The notes: a model not told the origin generated them from the letters alone. A stretch of 64,000 nt of DNA from Dactylorhiza incarnata (GCA_033032865.1 JAWHQI010000001.1:124001-188000); one strand, 5' to 3'. Numbered from the stretch's first letter, positions 45,001-52,629 are shown. Made by a program: numbers and translations.

Positions 45001-46680
45001 AGTTAATTTATTTGAGGGACTTACTGCACTTCGGCTTAAAGGCCAAACTTGATGCAGGACGGGCATCACCACCCGCCTGCCACCCTGGATACCTGGCATC
45101 CCACCACGGCCCAGGGGTCCCACCGGGAGTCCACCCGATGAGCCTTATCAGGTCCCGCGGACCGTACACCCCAACCCATCCCCGGCCCCACCACAGAGCC
45201 GATAGGTTGTTGAGGCCAGGGTTCGATCCCCCGACCTCCTGGACAAAGAGTCTTCAGGCAAACTCTCATCACCAACTGAGCCGACCCCTGGGCCGTGGTG
45301 GGATGCCAGGTATTCAGGGTGGCAGGCGGGTGGTGATGCCCGTCCTGCATCAAAACTGACTTGGTGGTGAATTCACAGGGGGCCAATGAGTTCATTCACT
45401 GTCCTCTAGAATCTAAATTTTTTTTTTTCTGTTAAGGACAATTTGTTTTAGGCCCCCCATTCCTTTCCATTATTTATAAAATTACTTAAAACTATATCCA
45501 CTTAATTACTAGTGTCATAATTTAGCCCCTAGTTGAAACTTTCTAGGGGGGCTGCTAGTGGCAGGAAATGACTTCTTCATTGGAGAAAGTTGTATCTAGT
45601 GGCTCCACCCGTGATCCCCCAAAGCATTCGCGCAGGGGTTATATGTATATGTATATGATTTATTCTTTTTTTTCTGCTATTATGTTCCTTATGCAGTGCA
45701 GTTTTTCACCCAAAAGTTTGATTGCATCATCTCACCATCGAATTCCATATGAACTTTTCCATTTTTAGTCAAGCACTCAAATTCCATGGCTCTTTTTGTT
45801 TGGTGAAATCCTTTTCTCTAATGCAGTAATGGAAAACTATAAAAATGTTCCACGACACCTTTATGGTCTCTCTACTTCTCAATTAAACATGTTCATGACT
45901 GAAGATAATCCTGTAAGACGTCAACAAGAAAAGGTCACGGAGGTATGATTATAATCACGCCTTCATGATGAAATTGATTGATAGTTTTTAAATTCCATTC
46001 ATTTTCTTTGTGCAAGGCTTATATGAGATGAAATAAAAAAAACTAAATGCGGGGTTATGTTTGCAGGATAGCATCTCATCTTCTAGGAATTACCTTGAAA
46101 ATGGGGGGATGTGGAGCTTAGCAGGTGTAAAGGAAGGCCCATCGAAGTATAGTATGAGTGTAAGCATGTACCGTGGAGGGGGAAGGGGTTATGGTAGGCC
46201 TAGAAGTGCCCCTCCAGATTTGCCCTCTTTGTTGTTAGATGCTCGAATTTGCTACCTGGGAATGCCTGTAAGTTACGATGTACTTAAAATGATTAAAACA
46301 TTTCACAGAGTTTTATTTGCATTTTTATTTTACTTTTATTTTTTTAGAGGAAACAAATTTTTTTACTGCACAGATTGTTCCAGCAGTGACTGAGCTGATT
46401 GTTGCACAACTTATGTGGTTAGATTATGATAGCCCCTCCAAACCTATTTACTTGTATATAAATTCATCTGGAACCCAGGTATGTACTTTTTCAGACAATG
46501 TATTGAAAAAAACCTGAGCAGTACATTGCTTGTTAGCTTTTAAATTTTTTTTAGATTGTAATGAACGAAATGCTCCTACCTGAAAGTTGAACTAACTTGT
46601 ACTGTTTAAATTTCTAGAATGAAAAGATGGAGAATGTTGGGTCTGAAACAGAAGCATATGCAATAGCTGATACCATGGCT
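26773..46680 (+). CDS. CLPR1: ClpR1, plastid Clp protease core subunit (exons 1-5, incomplete)
   Basis: Five exons join in frame: 26773-27049, 45827-45942, 46067-46267, 46374-46478 and 46618-46680, giving about 254 codons. The product matches ClpR1, a ClpP-like subunit lacking the catalytic Ser-His-Asp triad. It sits with ClpP1 and the other ClpR proteins in the chloroplast stroma and shapes the proteolytic chamber. Residues 1 to about 70 are a Ser/Arg-rich chloroplast transit peptide. Then follow DHIPKQF, YKNVPRHLYGL, MFMTEDNPVRRQ, the ClpR1-type YRGGGRGYGRPR loop and the ClpP fold start (APPDLPSLLLDARICYLG, AVTELIVAQLMWLDYD, PIYLYINSSGTQ, SETEAYAIADTMA). The ATG at 26773 begins the transit peptide; an ATG at 26759 is in another frame. 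The C-terminal exons (about 130 codons expected) were not found, so they lie beyond the window or are lost. No stop or bad splice site is visible, so it may be functional. Confidence 0.85.
28646..28828 (+). mobile_element. Au-type SINE
   Basis: It begins GGGGAGCCTTGGCGCACCGG and ends CCAGGCTGCCCCTTTTTT, about 183 bp. An RNA polymerase III A box (TGGCGCACCGG, 28655-28665) and a perfect B box (GGTTCGAGTCC, 28698-28708) are present, along with TGCAAAAATGCAGGGCAAGG, GACCCTTCCCCGACTC and the terminal T run typical of the Au SINE family of plants. The flanks (TTATTGTTTTCATA on the left, TTATTGTTTCCATA on the right) look like a diverged target duplication. It is in sense orientation in ClpR1 intron 1. 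Confidence 0.88.
28829..30834. other. CLPR1: Intron DNA without recognisable gene
   Basis: AT-rich. Open frames on the minus strand near 30330-30720 are two overlapping frames through the same sequence with no domain match. I see nothing else assignable. Confidence 0.5.
30835..30970. repeat. GCGGTTT-rich inverted-repeat block
   Basis: Repeated AAACCGCACCG on the left is matched by CGGTGCGGTTT on the right, around AAACTGCTCCAAAACC. Such GCGGTTTTGCGGTTT subterminal blocks are common in plant hAT-like miniature elements. No end or target duplication could be fixed. Confidence 0.4.
31135..31405. repeat. GGTTC/GAACC-rich block
   Basis: Dense AACCGGAACCG and GGTTTTGGTTC repeats in both orientations (for example GAACCGGACCAAACC, AACCGGAACCGAAACCGG, CGGTTCGGTTCTCGG). 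This composition is typical of hAT-type miniature elements, though the boundary is not defined. The following 31405-32112 is G/A-rich and holds no gene. Confidence 0.4.
32113..33584 (-). pseudogene. Ty3/gypsy gag-protease remnant
   Basis: The minus strand starts with an ATG at 33584. Gag N-terminal sequence includes MDFPLYEGRKDPLPWLTRCE, FFLANQHTP and ERVGIASFHLLGPAQLW. An in-frame TAA lies at 33213, then LLREHPTTSWDELRAACSLRFG and AYLEQFQMLL. A frameshift near 33020 leads into a frame with CFNCDELYTPAHRCKRLF (CCHC-like knuckle, about 32740) and an aspartic protease site LLDTGSTHSFI (about 32540). The frame ends at 32113, before any RT. It lies antisense in ClpR1 intron 1 and is truncated and dead. 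Confidence 0.8.
33715..34090 (-). repeat. Primer-binding site and 5' LTR end of the gypsy remnant
   Basis: On the minus strand TTAGTATCAGAGC (complement of 33715-33727) is an initiator tRNA-Met site. The LTR boundary TGTTATGGC starts at 33730 on the plus strand. The LTR extends rightward through a Glu/Gly-type purine-rich region to about 34090. Its far end is not certain. Confidence 0.5.
34091..35240. other. Probable LTR debris, no gene
   Basis: TGTCGTAACACCTC near 34259 resembles the TGTAACACC LTR ends seen at 8183. A minus-strand TATA-like CCTATAAATAGG lies near 34695, and an inverted repeat CACGCCTT-AACTG-AAGGCGTG lies at 35039-35059. These fit a minus-oriented LTR but its ends are unresolved. 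Confidence 0.35.
35241..36841 (+). repeat. 5' LTR (5'-truncated)
   Basis: It starts within TCAACCTAGGGTGTCAAG and ends GTGCACTTTCA. It includes the GTCGACG motif array (35300-35710), a CTCAAATAGAAAG TATA-like site near 35805, repeated AAAGATCTGGTGG phrases (36420-36520) and a C run at 36791-36806. Confidence 0.85.
36844..36854 (+). promoter_or_regulatory. tRNA-iMet primer-binding site
   Basis: TGGTATCAGAG lies two bases after the LTR end at 36841. Confidence 0.9.
36972..38841 (+). pseudogene. copia gag with zinc knuckle and coiled coil
   Basis: The main frame (36972-38162, 396 codons) carries the gag capsid region: FTLWKARIRLYMNS near the start, then 'EIWDSLTTMVEG', 'KSLLISQYENFQ' and 'CFPSSWDSRIWA'. 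A CCHC zinc knuckle CYTCNKPGHIAPEC follows at about residues 276-289, then a Lys-rich and an acidic segment. A poly-A frameshift near 38145 breaks it. The continuing frame (to 38841, with one further stop) is a coiled coil (IKLREKNTNLKEELAKAKA) ending GPKVTWVPSNV, the usual gag terminus before protease. The true start may be upstream, as the expected first 20 or so residues look deleted. It would package element RNA. Confidence 0.8.
39055..39445. repeat. Internal copy of the GTCGACG palindrome array
   Basis: Motifs of the same type as in the LTR U3 recur here. GGTACGTCGA is followed after 7 bases by its exact reverse complement (39061-39087). Further copies are ATTCGACGCAGCGTC, ATCGACGTAACGTCGAC, GTCGACGCAACGTCGA and GACAGTGCGTCGAC. 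It lies directly upstream of the second ORF and is not part of an LTR. Confidence 0.75.
39561..41300 (+). pseudogene. Env-like / plant transposon protein ORF (ORF2)
   Basis: A single frame of about 580 codons from MAPPKVNSG (39561) to the stop at 41298-41300 is broken by three in-frame stops (40257, 40386, 40833). Residues 1-232 form a globular domain with DIVGKVMLCKI and VLVLQKKINWGRCLL, resembling the domain annotated as 'putative plant transposon protein' in LTR elements. Residues about 233-330 are Pro-rich. Residues about 370-415 look like a coiled coil, and the tail repeats QGE(L/P). The order globular, Pro-rich, coiled coil matches descriptions of the env-like ORF of SIRE elements. Function is unknown. 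An upstream ATG at 39513 is in frame, but MAPPK looks the more natural start. Confidence 0.65.
41512..43235 (+). repeat. 3' LTR of the SIRE-like element
   Basis: 1,724 bp from TGTTGGGAAAACCCCC, just after ATGAGGAGAT, to GTGCACTTTCA. It is nearly identical to the 5' LTR over the shared part. The palindrome array lies at 41697-42115 and the TATA-like CTCAAATAGAAAG near 42209. Confidence 0.88.
43236..44274 (-). pseudogene. copia gag remnant (antisense)
   Basis: The minus-strand frame starts at 44274. It carries the gag pattern LLDGTNYLEWSSVAQHVI, then FGYIDGTS, then DSENSLVVSWLFHSM and STYFCEFERISQELD, and a C-terminal CDYCGRRDHTREVCFKLH knuckle at about 43447-43500. One in-frame TGA at 43519-43521 separates the knuckle from the capsid region. 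The frame stops where the SIRE-like element was inserted (43235), and the rest of this element is not found on the other side. A deletion that also removed the 5' end of the SIRE LTR would explain both. Confidence 0.8.
44744..44930 (-). repeat. Primer-binding site and LTR end of the antisense copia
   Basis: TTGGTATCAGAGG (complement of 44744-44756) is the initiator tRNA-Met site. The LTR boundary TGAGAGG starts at 44759 on the plus strand. The LTR continues to about 44930, but the outer end is not resolved. The leader between this site and the gag start is about 470 bp. Confidence 0.55.
45049..45353. mobile_element. Foldback element with tRNA-like centre
   Basis: 71-bp arms (45049-45119 and 45283-45353) are perfect inverted repeats apart from one mismatch and start TTGATGCAGGACGGG. 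The centre read on the minus strand has GGCTCAGTTGG (A-box-like) and GGATCGAACCC (B-box-like). It lies in ClpR1 intron 1, about 470 bp before exon 2, and belongs to the same style as the three foldbacks at 47512-48466. Confidence 0.8.
45827..45942 (+). CDS. CLPR1: ClpR1 exon 2
   Basis: It follows TCTAATGCAG, completes the split Leu codon, then codes for MENYKNVPRHLYGLSTSQLN, MFMTEDNPVRRQ and QEKVTE. The donor is GTATG at 45943. Confidence 0.85.
46067..46267 (+). CDS. CLPR1: ClpR1 exon 3
   Basis: 67 codons after a TTTGCAG acceptor. It includes the ClpR1-type Gly/Arg loop YRGGGRGYGRPR and the ClpP-fold start DLPSLLLDARICYLGMP. The donor GTAAGT starts at 46268. Confidence 0.88.
46374..46478 (+). 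CDS. CLPR1: ClpR1 exon 4
   Basis: 35 codons after CTGCACAG, coding IVPAVTELIVAQLMWLDYD and PSKPIYLYINSSGTQ, the second strand and helix of the ClpP fold. The donor GTATGT starts at 46479. Confidence 0.88.
46618..46680 (+). CDS. CLPR1: ClpR1 exon 5
   Basis: 21 codons after TTTCTAG, coding NEKMENVGSETEAYAIADTMA. The donor GTGAGT starts at 46681. The next expected exon, at the position corresponding to the catalytic Ser of ClpP, is not seen downstream in the window. Confidence 0.88.
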
Positions 46681-47511
46681 GTGAGTATAACCGACTTTTG
46701 TTCTTGTGAGAGAAGGAACTATTCAGAAAGTTTTTATACTTTTTATGTATGCGCCTCAAAAGATCCCTAATAATTAGCAATGATATGCATATGTGATATC
46801 CTCAGGTTAAAAAAACATTTTTTTCTGTAATTGTTTTTCGTGGATTAGACATGTTGAAGCAGTTTCTGTCAACTTTGTACTCAAAAGTTAATTTACCAAA
46901 CGCCTCAGTAATTAAAGAGAGCACTTATGCTTCCAAATATTTATTTTAAGGTCTTTGTATAAATAATATTAAGGGATGCTCATCTTAATGATATTTTGGA
47001 ACAATAAGTACAGTTTAATCATAGCTACCAAGTTAAATACATGAAGTTCCTTGCATGAGCTCTATCTCCAGACGACTCAACGAAACATTTTATGCAATAC
47101 ATGTTAAGGTCTAAATTTTGTAACACAAATATAAAATGAGAAGCTGAAAATGTTTCAACACATTCAAATTTCCCAAGACACGAGTTGTAAATCCGAAAAA
47201 TTGATCACTATACTGATGAAAACCGAAAACAGAAAAAATCATTTCAAAATAAAGACTATTGAGCTTGTACTAGAAAGTAACGACGAGAATAAGGGACAAT
47301 TTAGTGTTACATAATAGTGAGGCATGCTGCCCCATACCCGTTTTGGACTCCGAATTTGTACTGAATGTACGCACACAAGCTTTGCATGGACACCCCAATG
47401 TCATTTGATGTATGTATGCATCAAGATCATGTGACCCACCAAAGGACCACTATGGGCTCCCTGCACTAGTTAGGATCAGCTAGATTTAGACCATAAGGTT
47501 AACTGGTTGGC
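46681..47511 (+). other. CLPR1: Start of ClpR1 intron 5, no repeat recognised
   Basis: AT-rich sequence typical of an intron, with no coding motif and no assignable repeat. Confidence 0.5.
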
Positions 47512-47857
47512 TTTTGTAACAACCCGCCCCGACCACCACACCAGGGGTATATAGCCTCAACCCAGCCCTGGTGGGCCGGCTAACGCGGTTGGACAAGGAC
47601 TGCAGTCCGGTGCACCCCACCCATGGCTGAGCCTGTTTCTCAGCTACAATGGGATGTTGATGGCGGGTCTCGATCACCCGCCACCCTTGATAAGACACCT
47701 TCAACAGTCCTCATCACCAACTGAGCTGAGAAACAGGCTCAGCCATGGGTGGGGTGCACCGGACTGCAGTCCTTGTCCAACCGCGTTAGCCGGCCCACCA
47801 GGGCTGGGTTGAGGCTATATACCCCTGGTGTGGTGGTCGGGGCGGGTTGTTACAAAA
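47512..47857. mobile_element. Foldback element 1 (tRNA-like)
   Basis: Arms of about 135 bp start TTTTGTAACAACCCGCCCC and are nearly perfect inverted repeats. They share the block GACTGCAGTCCGGTGCACC and CAGCCATGGG (in one orientation) with elements 2 and 3. The unpaired centre keeps CACCAACTGAGC, an A-box-like sequence on the minus strand. Confidence 0.85.
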
Positions 47858-47860
47858 AAG

Positions 47861-48090
47861 TGTAACAGCCCTGGCCCGACCTGACCGGCTTTAATGGGAC
47901 CCATCAAGCACTGTTAAAGGACTGCAGTCCGGTGCACCCCACCCATGGCTGAGCCTGTTTCCCGGCCTCAACATCCCACTGTAGCTGAGAAACAGGCTCA
48001 GCCATGGGTGGGGTGCACCGGACTGCAGTCCTTTAACAGTGCCTGATGGGTCCCATTAAAGCCGGTCAGGTCGGGCCAGGGCTGTTACAA
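47861..48090. mobile_element. Foldback element 2
   Basis: Arms of about 100 bp start TGTAACAGCCCTGGCCCG and contain CTTTAATGGGACCCATCA and GGACTGCAGTCCGGTGC. The short loop CCCGGCCTCAACATCCCACTG lacks the tRNA-like boxes, so it looks like an internally shortened form of element 3. Confidence 0.85.
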
Positions 48091-48100
48091 AAAAGTGCAC

Positions 48101-48466
48101 TTTTGTAACAGCCCTGGCCCGCTTTAATGGGACCCATCAGGCACTGTTAAAGGACTGCAGTCCGGTGCACCCCACCCATGGCTGAGCCTGTTTCTCAGCT
48201 ACAGTGGGATGTTGAGGCCGGGATTCGATCCCGCGCCCCCTTGATAAGGCACCTTCAACAGTCCTCATCACCAACTGAGCTCAGTTGGTGATGAGGACTG
48301 TTGAAGGTGCCTTATCAAGGGGGCGCGGGATCGAATCCCGGCCTCAACATCCCACTGTAGCTGAGAAACAGGCTCAGCCATGGGTGGGGTGCACCGGACT
48401 GCAGTCCTTTAACAGTGTTTGATGGGTCCCATTAAAGCCGGTCAGGTCGGGCCAGGGCTGTTACAA
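48101..48466. mobile_element. Foldback element 3, near-perfect palindrome
   Basis: Two arms of about 180 bp meet at CTGAG-CTCAG (centre 48279/48280) with no loop. Each arm read outward begins like a tRNA-derived SINE: A-box-like GAGCTCAGTTGG (48278-48289) and B-box-like GGGATCGAATCCC (48327-48339), about 40 bp apart. It is therefore a head-to-head dimer of one tRNA-like unit. The left arm lacks about 10 bp near its outer end. Confidence 0.88.
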
Positions 48467-48698
48467 CTTAGGTCATCTTTTCATTTTAAATAGAGAATTT
48501 GTTATGGGGTTATTTAAAATTCTAGATTTTATAAGATTTCTTTGTAAGGTTGTTTGTCTAAGGAAGTTTGTTTCTTTGCATCTAGGATAATTAATTAGAT
48601 TCCTAGGTCTATTTAATATTATTTGGCAATGAGGAGAGGCTAATTATTATCATGAACCTCTCCAAAATCTCATCTCTCCTTATTACCTCTAATCAAAG
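48467..48698. other. Spacer, no gene
   Basis: AT-rich sequence between foldback 3 and the deleted gypsy element. Nothing recognisable. Confidence 0.5.
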
Positions 48699-48703
48699 GA
48701 CTG

Positions 48704-49229
48704 TGTTACGAAGTGGATATTTCTACGGCCGAGAACTAGAGGGAACAAACACAAGATGACATTAACTGAATAGAAAGCATATGAAATATAACTCGGTGAC
48801 AAGCCTCGGCCAACTCTCGGAGGCTAGGTCCTCCAAAGAGACTCTTAAGGAGCCAACTCTTGGAGGTTGGGTCCTCCAAAAAGAGCCTCTCACTTCAAGA
48901 GCCTAAAAACCAAGTGATCTCCAAGATAAAAACAACTTACATACCCCTCTCCCTTATATAGATGAGGGAGGGTACACATAATTAAAAAGTACAACTAATA
49001 TTAATTAATATAATTAATTAAATCAATATCAATTAATAATCATTAATCAATATTAACCAATTAATTAGTTATAATTAATTAATACTAACTATTTTATTAT
49101 TATTAATTAATACTAATTAATTAATAATAATGTATTCCGCCATGAATTTATCAAGTCGGCTTCCATATGTGAGCGTCCGGGGTCCCAATGGGGGGGGGGG
49201 TTTGCTTGGGCGAATGCGTGTGCGTAATA
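48704..49229 (-). repeat. LTR (3' in minus orientation)
   Basis: TGTTACGAAGTGG to GCGTAATA, about 526 bp, with a very AT-rich TTAATTAAT-type stretch at 48990-49130 and a G run at 49190-49200. Confidence 0.75.
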
Positions 49230-50593
49230 TACCATCGCCCTTGAAAATCGACCTTGCCCTTAAGGTTGAGCCTCCAATATTTATCAGGAGCTTTAATAAT
49301 AGCGGCGTAAGGTGCATAGAGAAGTGGCGTGGAGAATTTTGTGAAAGCCAAAGATTATATTTTGGGGAAATGTGGGATTGAGTGGTGTGGGGAAGAAGGG
49401 GGTACTGTAGTAGCTGATAGGATAGATTTTGTCATGTAGTGACTGTGAAAATGACAAGAGGGAAAGAGGGATATGTGGGGCCCGTGTGGAAAATAGTTGT
49501 CGTGACAAGATAAGGGAGGGATGAGGTTGGTTTTGGGAGTTAATGGAGGAGAAAGATAGCTCGGGCTGCAGGTGTGAAGTCTGCCAGTTTCCATGCTGTG
49601 AAGGGCTGAGATGGTGGGAAACGTGAGAGGGTGCCAACGAAATATGAGAAAAAATAAATAAATTTGGCAGCAAGTGAGAGTAGGGAGGTTGGCATGTAAT
49701 GGTTGTGAAAAAGACTAAGTGACAAGGGGATTTGTGGGGTCCGCGTGGGAAAGAACTGTGACCGCCCAACGTGAAGTTCAAATGGTGCATGGAGAGATGG
49801 GAGAGGTGTTGCGGGTTCCAAGGGGAAGACAAAACGAGGGGCGTACGATTCAAGGAGAGCAAGTTGTGTAGCCGAGCAGGAGATGAATCGAACAGGAGGG
49901 CGACACGGGCGCCAACGAAGACATGCAGAAGGACTAGCGGAAGCAAAGGTGGGTGGCTGGACTGGTCGACGAGGGCCGCTCGAGGGGGTTCCGAGTCGGA
50001 AGATGAGTGCCACTGGGAGGCGAGGGCGGAGCTGGGGCTGGTGAGGTTGGCGAGAGTGCGGTGAGTCGGATTGGGCGTTCTCTCAGCGACGGGGGCCGCT
50101 GAACTGCAGGCCGGCCCGAAGACGGGCTCGCCGATGGAGGAAGGGTGAATTTCTCCGGCTGCGCGCGACAGAAGTTCCTGCGGGCCATCGTGCCTTTCCG
50201 TCGGCGACGGCTGCGGAAGGAGGAGGTGCTGAACTACAACTAAATCGGCGGATGTGACGTCGCACAACTACCCTGGCCGCGATAAGATGGAAGGGAGGGC
50301 CACTCCGGGAGATGCTGATGCGGCGGTCCACAAACGAAGAGGAGGCGAAGTGGAGTGGATGGTCGTACGGGGGTCCGGGATGCAAATCGTCGGAGAAGCT
50401 TCTGCACGGAGGCCTCCAGGGAGGCTAAGGAGGCGGACTATTCGTCGAGGCGGCGTTCGACGGCGTCGAGGCGACAGACGATGGAGTCGAGGCGGGCGAT
50501 TGACGGTCCGGATGAGAGCGGGGCCGATGGCAGTGAAGCGGACGAAATCCCGACGGCTTGGAACAAGCGGACGGGGGCGGCATGTCGAACCAT

Positions 50594-51106
50594 TGTTACG
50601 AAGTGGATATGTCTGCGGTCGAGAACTAGAGGGAATGAACACAAGATGACATTAACTAAATAGCAAACATACAAAATATAACTCGGTGACAAGCTTCAGC
50701 CAACTCTCGATGGCTGGGTCCTCCAAAGAGACTCTTAAGGAGACAACTCTTGGAGGTTAGGTCCTCCACAAAGAGCCTCTCACTTCAAAAGCCTAAAAAC
50801 TAAGTGATCTCCAGGATAAAAACAACCCACATACCCCCTATAGATGAGTGAGGACACACATAATAAGACAGTACAACTAATATTAGTTAATCTAATTAAT
50901 TAAATCAATATCAATTAATAATCATTAATCAATATTAACCATTTAATTACTAATAATTAATTAACACTAACTATTTAATTATTATTATTAATTAATACTA
51001 ATATATTCTGTCATGAATATATCAAGCCGTCTTCCATCTGCGAGCGCCGGTGGTCCCAATGAGGGGGGGGGGGGGGGGTTGTTTGGGTGAATGCGTGTGC
51101 TTAATA
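50594..51106 (-). repeat. LTR (5' in minus orientation)
   Basis: TGTTACGAAGTGG to GCTTAATA, about 513 bp, collinear with the other LTR, with a G run at 51064-51078. Confidence 0.75.
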
Positions 51107-51306
51107 GACTGCCTCCCTCTAATTCCATCCACTGCTCAAGGAAAGGGAGGATATCACTCTTTCATGATGACCATCCTTATCTCTTTAATCATTCTAAAAA
51201 ATTAATTAGTGTTAATCCTAGTTGTGTACCACATGTCTTCCTTTAAATGACAACATATAAAGTCCCCTTTCCCTGGTCGTTGACGCCTCCCAAGAGACAA
51301 ACAAGT

Positions 51307-51485
51307 TGTTGAAGAATCCTTAAGACGCTCTTTTGTTTTTGTATTATGGCTCATTGGGCCCATTCATCTCTTAGGCTCCTTTAGTCCCACATCTTGTATT
51401 CTCCCTTAACTCCTTTCTTCCTCTATATAAGGAGTATATTGTACATGCTTTAAATAATAATGAGAAGAGCTATTCATTTGTAACA
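51307..51485 (+). repeat. Short copia LTR with primer-binding site
   Basis: TGTTGAAGAATCC to TTGTAACA, 179 bp, with a TATA box CTCTATATAAGGAG at about 51421. It is followed by TCGTATCAAAGACAC, a mutated initiator tRNA-Met site. No second LTR or gag was found; this is the 5' end of a truncated short-LTR copia or TRIM-like element. 51112-51306 before it holds nothing recognisable. Confidence 0.55.
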
Positions 51486-51699
51486 TCGTATCAAAGACAC
51501 GGGTCCACGACTTGTGATCGCCTGTACCCGCTTCTGACCATCCCATACCCCATCGTGCGGTCTCTCCCGCCTGTGACCGCTCGTGGTGCTTCTACTCTTC
51601 CTGAGTCGTCTTCTTGGCCTCCTCTTCTCGACTTTATAGACTCTTGTGCGCTGACTGATCGCTAAACAACACCGGTCGTTATCCTGACGGAGTAATGTC

Positions 51700-52629
51700 A
51701 GCAACACACCGGGCGAGGTAGTATATAAAATGATGAGATTCCGCACCGAGTATCGAATCACGTGGAGCGCGGGTGAATATACAAGGACTTCATATACCTT
51801 GGGATATCTAAGCGAATAATTAATTTGATGGTTTCACTATAACTTCTATCAAACTAAAAGCATGAAAAACATCACACGCAACCAAATACCAAAAACAAAG
51901 GGGAATCCAACCATCCACCATCAATAATATCTAATTGAAATCATAAACACGTTATATAAAAAGTTATACAATATGAGACATGATTAACAATCAAGTAGAA
52001 GTTGGAGAGTTCTTACAAGCATCAAAATGTAGGAAACAGAGAAATAGAGAATGGGGGAGAAGGTAACACCAGAGCTACGGCGAGAATGAAGAGACCATTC
52101 ATCGGAATCTTAAGAGAGGTATGGATTGGTCCTCCACCCTCTAGAGGTTGTCCTTGGCCGTCATTCGGGCTACGGGAGGAGCTGTCACCACCATCCTAAT
52201 AGCCCGTCTTCTCTTCATGACTGTTCTAATTACTACGACACACACACAAACACCTTATAACGACCTCTTTTTCACTAGAAATCCTTCAATAGGGCATATG
52301 ATGGAGTGGATGGAGGAGTTCTCCCTTGGAAAATCGCATGAGAGCTGCTTGGTGGCGGGAGAATGGCTGTAGAAATGAGAAAGTTCCGTCAAACCCCTAA
52401 AAGTCTATATTTATAGAAGCATGAAAAATGAGTGCGCACGCCCCATGCGCTATTATACGCATGGGCGTGCGCATTGGATTGCAGAGCTAAGGGAGGCGAT
52501 CTGCGAATGACCGTGCGCCCGCACACGAGCGTTCATGAACAAAACACATGCCCAGTGACAACTCTTAATTTCCAGTAATGAAAGCGCACGACCACGCAAA
52601 GTGCGCGCACGGGCGTGCATGAAGAAAAC
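51700..52629 (-). other. Probable gypsy LTR fragment hosting the Reina pair
   Basis: In minus orientation, palindromic CGCACG clusters (52433-52620) precede a TATA box (complement of CTATATTTATAG near 52404), the U3 order seen elsewhere. The copy continues after the inserted element (AAAAC-CGCACGCCC at 57977 on). Boundaries are not resolved and no coding sequence is present. Confidence 0.4.
52433..52620. repeat. GCGCACG palindrome cluster
   Basis: GCGCACGCCC-C-ATGCG (52433-52449) and its reverse complement CGCATGGGCGTGCGC (52458-52472) form a long hairpin. Further GTGCGCCCGCAC and GTGCGCGCACGGGCGTGC motifs follow. Confidence 0.75.

Larger units (their letters stand above)
27050..45826 (+). 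other. CLPR1: ClpR1 intron 1, 18.8 kb, filled with transposons
   Basis: It starts GTGAGC and ends with a T-rich tract and ATGCAG (acceptor 45825-45826). It contains an Au-type SINE, GGTTC-rich small elements, a minus-strand gypsy gag-protease remnant, a SIRE-like copia element, a minus-strand copia gag and a foldback element. 27150-28645 has no recognised repeat. The normal length of this intron in related plants was not available to me. Confidence 0.75.
48704..51106 (-). mobile_element. Internally deleted chromovirus relative
   Basis: LTRs at 48704-49229 and 50594-51106 are flanked by a perfect target duplication GACTG (48699-48703 and 51107-51111). On the minus strand the LTR ends GTAACA and is followed by TGGTTCGACATGCC, similar to the TGGTCCGACTTGCC found at the same place in the Reina-like element at 52630-57976. 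The tail before the 3' LTR (minus) reads KGKVDFQG, like the end of chromovirus pol. Protease, RT and integrase are missing. A gag-like start (SIARLDSIVCRLDAVERRLD) remains near 50440-50590. Confidence 0.75.

Noticed and set aside
47512..48466. A CRISPR-like array or assembly duplication
   Set aside because: The repeats are inverted, unequal and SINE-like, and there is no spacer pattern. An assembly palindrome cannot be excluded, but the three elements differ from each other, which argues against a simple artefact.
49293..50267. A 324-codon minus-strand frame as a host gene
   Set aside because: It lies inside the deleted chromovirus relative, is Ser/Pro/His-rich without a domain, and overlaps other frames of similar length.
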